7,799 nucleotides of DNA from Nitrospirota bacterium (lineage in GTDB: Bacteria > Nitrospirota > Thermodesulfovibrionia > Thermodesulfovibrionales > UBA6898). The stretch spans positions 1 to 7,799 of the forward strand of contig JAOUFP010000119.1 of NCBI GenBank assembly GCA_029858145.1, written 5' to 3'. Positions 5,752-7,799 of this stretch are shown in pieces; within the stretch, counting starts at the first letter, position 1, and each line of letters starts with the position of its first letter. The position numbers and the translations under genes were made by a program. The notes under the pieces are model-generated. The model made no database searches. It was not told the origin of the DNA and worked only from the letters and a program-made list of their open reading frames with translations.

Positions 5752-6085
5752 AGAAACTGTTGACAGGGTAGACGGCGCAGTCTCGGCCATGATTATTGCT
5801 TCCGACGGAATACCTGTTCAGGAGTACATTTCCGAAAAGATTTTGGACCTCGCAAGTCTCGGGGCGGAAGCCTCAGCCATGATCAGAGATATAGGGTATG
5901 CCGCTGAAAATCTCGGACTTGGCGAAGCACGAGAGTTCTCTGTTATATCGGATAAGTGCGGCATAATCATGCGCAAGATCAACAATGAGTACTATCTCGC
6001 GCTTGTCATAAAGCCCGATGGCAATTATGGCAAGGGCCGCTTTATTCTCAAGACAACTGTTCCCAAAATTGAAAGCGAATTTTAG
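5729..6085 (+). CDS. Roadblock/LC7 domain protein (MglB-like small regulator)
   Basis: A 118-residue stand-alone Roadblock/LC7 domain. The usual pattern is visible: an N-terminal helix (SFLDVLKETVDRVDG), a strand ending MIIASDGIPV (21-30), a long helix from about 38 to 63, strands EFSVISDKCGIIMRKI (69-84) and YYLALVIKPDGNYGKGRFIL (89-108). Proteins of this class dimerise and often act as platforms or GTPase-activating partners for small Ras-like GTPases, as MglB does for MglA. No such GTPase gene is in this window, so the partner is unknown. The start ATG 5729 lies inside the TPR gene, behind a GAGGGG at 5721-5726. The 23-base overlap suggests coupled translation with the TPR protein. A free regulatory subunit of some other complex is an alternative. 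The fold assignment is good; the role is not known. Confidence 0.82.
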   Translation: MSFLDVLKETVDRVDGAVSAMIIASDGIPVQEYISEKILDLASLGAEASAMIRDIGYAAENLGLGEAREFSVISDKCGIIMRKINNEYYLALVIKPDGNYGKGRFILKTTVPKIESEF

Positions 6086-6128
6086 TCTTTTTATCATTCA
6101 AAAGCAGCTGAAGTGACAAGGTAAAAAT

Positions 6129-6557
6129 ATGAAGATCCTCATAATACACGGGCCCAATTTGAATATGCTCGGCAGACGGGAAGCAAGTATTTACGGGAAT
6201 GCGACTCTTGATGATGTGAACAGGCAGATTCTTGATCTCAGCCGGGAACTTGGTATGGCTGCAGAGGTATTTCAGTCAAACAGCGAAGGCGGGATTGTCG
6301 ATGCGATACAGACAAAAGAGTATGATGTCCTTATAATAAATCCCGCCGCGTATACCCATACCAGTGTGGCGATAAGAGATGCGATCGCGGCTGTCGGGAA
6401 ACCCGCCATAGAGGTGCATATCTCCAATATTTACAAGCGCGAAGAATTCAGGAAGGAATCTTTCATCTCCGGTGTAGCGACAGGCCAGATCAGCGGTCTC
6501 GGGGTTGAAGGGTATCTTCTTGCTGTCAGGGCAGCACGGAAAATCATCCCCCAATGA
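6129..6557 (+). CDS. aroQ: 3-dehydroquinate dehydratase, type II
   Basis: A 142-residue type II dehydroquinase: converts 3-dehydroquinate to 3-dehydroshikimate in the shikimate pathway for aromatic amino acids; usually a dodecamer in the cytoplasm. All hallmark segments are present: GPNLNMLGRRE (8-18) with the catalytic Arg at R17 and the proton-abstracting Tyr at Y22 (SIYG); QSNSEGGIVD (49-58); NPAAYTHTSVAIRDA (71-85); EVHISNIYKREEFRKES (95-111) with the catalytic His at H97; and GQISGLGVEGY (119-129). AAGG at 6118-6121 is seven bases before ATG 6129, a good ribosome binding site. The gene ends in an ATGA overlap with the peptidase gene. The length is typical for the family (about 140-150). 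Confidence 0.97.
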   Translation: MKILIIHGPNLNMLGRREASIYGNATLDDVNRQILDLSRELGMAAEVFQSNSEGGIVDAIQTKEYDVLIINPAAYTHTSVAIRDAIAAVGKPAIEVHISNIYKREEFRKESFISGVATGQISGLGVEGYLLAVRAARKIIPQ

Positions 6558-7615
6558 ATCGTATCTCGTTGATAGCTGATTCCCTTGAATCAAAGGGGAT
6601 CGATGGAATTCTTGTATCTCATATTACCAATGTCCGGTACATAAGCGGCTTCCGCGGTTCGTACGGGCGCGTTCTTATTGCAAAGGAAAACAGGGTTTTC
6701 TGTACTGATCCCAGATATGAGGAGCAGGCGAAACAGGAGATAAAGGGCTTTGATCTCCTTATTGAGCATGAGGGAAGTCCGAAAGAGGTCATTGAGAGGG
6801 CGAAATCATTGGGGATCAAGACGCTTGGCTTTGAATCAACCGCCTCTTATCAATTTTACCGGTCGCTCCTGAGAAAAGGGATAAAGATAAAAGCGGTCAG
6901 TAATTTCATTGAAGACCTGCGCAAGATAAAAGACGCTCATGAACTGGGGATGATCAGAAAGGCCGTCGCCAGGGCGGAAAACGCGTTTCTTAAGGTGAAG
7001 GCAGCGATAAGGCCGGGGAAGACTGAAAAACAGATAGCATCGCTGCTCGAGGAAAACCTGAAAAAAGAGGGATGTAATTCTATCCCTTTTGATATAATAG
7101 TCGCGTCCGGACGGAACTCGGCATTGCCGCACGCAAAACCGACGGAGAAAAAAATAAAACCCGGAGACCTTGTTGTGATCGACTGGGGCGGGGAGGCAGG
7201 AGGATATTTCTCGGACATGACGAGGTCTTTCCTGATAAATGGAAAGGGTATTTCCAGGAAAAAAGAGATGTACGAGGTGGTATTGCAGGCGAATATGCAG
7301 GCTATTCAGTCAGTCGCAGCCGGTCTGAGCAGCATGATGGTTGACAAGGCCGCGCGAGATTGTATAAAAAAAGCAGGGTATGCTGATTTTTTCGGGCACG
7401 GCACCGGGCACGGTGTGGGACTCGACGTGCATGAACTGCCCCGCATTTCCAGGCTCGGGAGGGAGTCTGTTAAACCCGGAATGGTATTTACCATAGAGCC
7501 CGGTGTATATATCCCGGGTACCGGCGGCGTGAGGATTGAAGACATGGTCCTGGTTGAAAAGAGCGGCTGCAAAGTTTTGACGGCACTCCCCAAGGGACTT
7601 GAGATACTACATTAG
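6554..7615 (+). CDS. pepP: M24 family aminopeptidase, Xaa-Pro aminopeptidase type
   Basis: A 353-residue two-domain metallopeptidase that removes N-terminal residues preceding proline. The N-terminal creatinase-like domain runs to about residue 125 (SHITNVRYISGFRGSYG at 22-38). The C-terminal pita-bread domain carries all five metal ligands: D210 in VVIDWGG, D221 in YFSDMTRSF, H286 in GHGTGHGVGLDVHE, E315 in FTIEPGVY and E329 in GGVRIEDMVLV. H293 is also conserved. It is therefore expected to bind two metal ions and be active. The start at 6554 is an ATGA overlap with aroQ; no strong Shine-Dalgarno is seen, so coupling is likely. Position immediately before efp is frequent in bacteria and fits a role in maturing or recycling proline-containing peptides. 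Distinguishing PepP from PepQ (proline dipeptidase) by sequence alone is uncertain; the symbol is by best fit. Confidence 0.92.
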   Translation: MNRISLIADSLESKGIDGILVSHITNVRYISGFRGSYGRVLIAKENRVFCTDPRYEEQAKQEIKGFDLLIEHEGSPKEVIERAKSLGIKTLGFESTASYQFYRSLLRKGIKIKAVSNFIEDLRKIKDAHELGMIRKAVARAENAFLKVKAAIRPGKTEKQIASLLEENLKKEGCNSIPFDIIVASGRNSALPHAKPTEKKIKPGDLVVIDWGGEAGGYFSDMTRSFLINGKGISRKKEMYEVVLQANMQAIQSVAAGLSSMMVDKAARDCIKKAGYADFFGHGTGHGVGLDVHELPRISRLGRESVKPGMVFTIEPGVYIPGTGGVRIEDMVLVEKSGCKVLTALPKGLEILH

Positions 7616-7622
7616 TTTTCAA

Positions 7623-7628
7623 AAGGAG
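7623..7628 (+). promoter_or_regulatory. Ribosome binding site that supports the TTG start of efp
   Basis: AAGGAG, seven bases before TTG 7636. The family N-terminus (about ten residues before KGMKI) also fits this codon, so the TTG start is preferred over ATG 7666. Confidence 0.7.
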
Positions 7629-7635
7629 AAGATAA

Positions 7636-7799
7636 TTGATTTCAACATCTGATTTTCGAAAGGGTATGAAAATAGAATTCAGGGGAGATCCCTATGAAAT
7701 AGTGGATTTTCTTCACGTAAAGATGGGCAGGGGCGGTGCGAATGTCAAGACGAAGATGAAGAACCTCAAGACAGGCAGCGTTGTCGAGGAAACCATACG
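7636..7799 (+). CDS. efp: Elongation factor P, N-terminal part; runs off the right edge
   Basis: The first 54 codons of EF-P, which relieves ribosome stalling at proline stretches. The KOW-like N-terminal domain is clear: ISTSDFRKGMKIEF (2-15), GDPYEIVDFLHVK (17-29), then NVKTKMKNLKTGSVVEE (36-52). At the loop tip the usual P-G-K-G is replaced by M-G-R-G, so residue 32 is arginine. In Pseudomonas EF-P the equivalent Arg32 is rhamnosylated by EarP; in E. coli the equivalent Lys34 is lysylated. Which modification occurs here, if any, is unknown. The start is TTG 7636, 20 bases after the peptidase stop, behind AAGGAG. Domains II and III are outside the window. Confidence 0.93.
   Translation, partial: MISTSDFRKGMKIEFRGDPYEIVDFLHVKMGRGGANVKTKMKNLKTGSVVEETI

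Noticed and set aside
7599..7636. TTGAGA and GATAAT near the efp start
   Set aside because: The spacer is 26 bases, far from 16-18; the GATAAT also overlaps the region just before the start codon.
1..7799. CRISPR array, tRNA/rRNA, riboswitch or mobile element
   Set aside because: No regularly spaced repeats, no recognisable RNA gene, no transposase or terminal inverted repeats; intergenic gaps are at most about 130 bases.

Overview
This window looks like an ordinary piece of bacterial chromosome of moderate GC content. It is densely packed, with one complete five-gene housekeeping cluster, a second cluster running off the right edge, and a divergent operon running off the left edge. The taxon cannot be fixed from sequence alone. 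A four-subunit 2-oxoacid:ferredoxin oxidoreductase suggests an anaerobe. Combined with the order yicC-remA-gmk-rpoZ-coaBC and then TPR-roadblock-aroQ-pepP-efp, it suggests a Nitrospirota (Thermodesulfovibrio-like) or Desulfobacterota-like lineage. That is an inference from gene content and order, not a search result.

Left part, minus strand (1-1058): porG, porD and the first 64 codons of porA, tightly coupled (a 4-bp overlap, then zero spacing). They encode the gamma, delta and alpha subunits of a pyruvate (or related 2-oxoacid) ferredoxin oxidoreductase; the beta subunit should lie beyond the left edge. A 130-bp AT-rich divergent intergenic region (1059-1188) follows. It holds a good candidate sigma-70 promoter in each direction. 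The promoter facing right sits so close to the yicC start that the mRNA would be nearly leaderless.

Middle part, plus strand (1189-4559): yicC (endoribonuclease family), remA (DUF370 regulator), gmk (guanylate kinase), rpoZ (RNA polymerase omega) and coaBC (CoA biosynthesis). The order is the same as in Bacillus (yloC-remA-gmk-rpoZ-coaBC). Several starts need care: remA at an internal ATG, gmk at TTG inside remA, rpoZ at an internal ATG, and coaBC either at an ATG deep inside rpoZ or at a non-canonical CTG/ATA with a good ribosome binding site.

Right part, plus strand (4597-7799): a TPR protein with a long acidic linker carrying a nearly perfect 96-bp tandem duplication; a small Roadblock/LC7 protein overlapping its end; aroQ (type II dehydroquinase); an M24 aminopeptidase (ATGA overlap with aroQ); and the start of efp. 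The EF-P fragment has arginine at the modified loop-tip position. The TPR/Roadblock pair is the least understood part of the window and the best candidate for something undescribed. The rest is core metabolism, transcription and translation.

No stretch longer than about 130 bases lacks a gene. I saw no tRNA, rRNA, riboswitch, CRISPR array, insertion sequence or convincing terminator.
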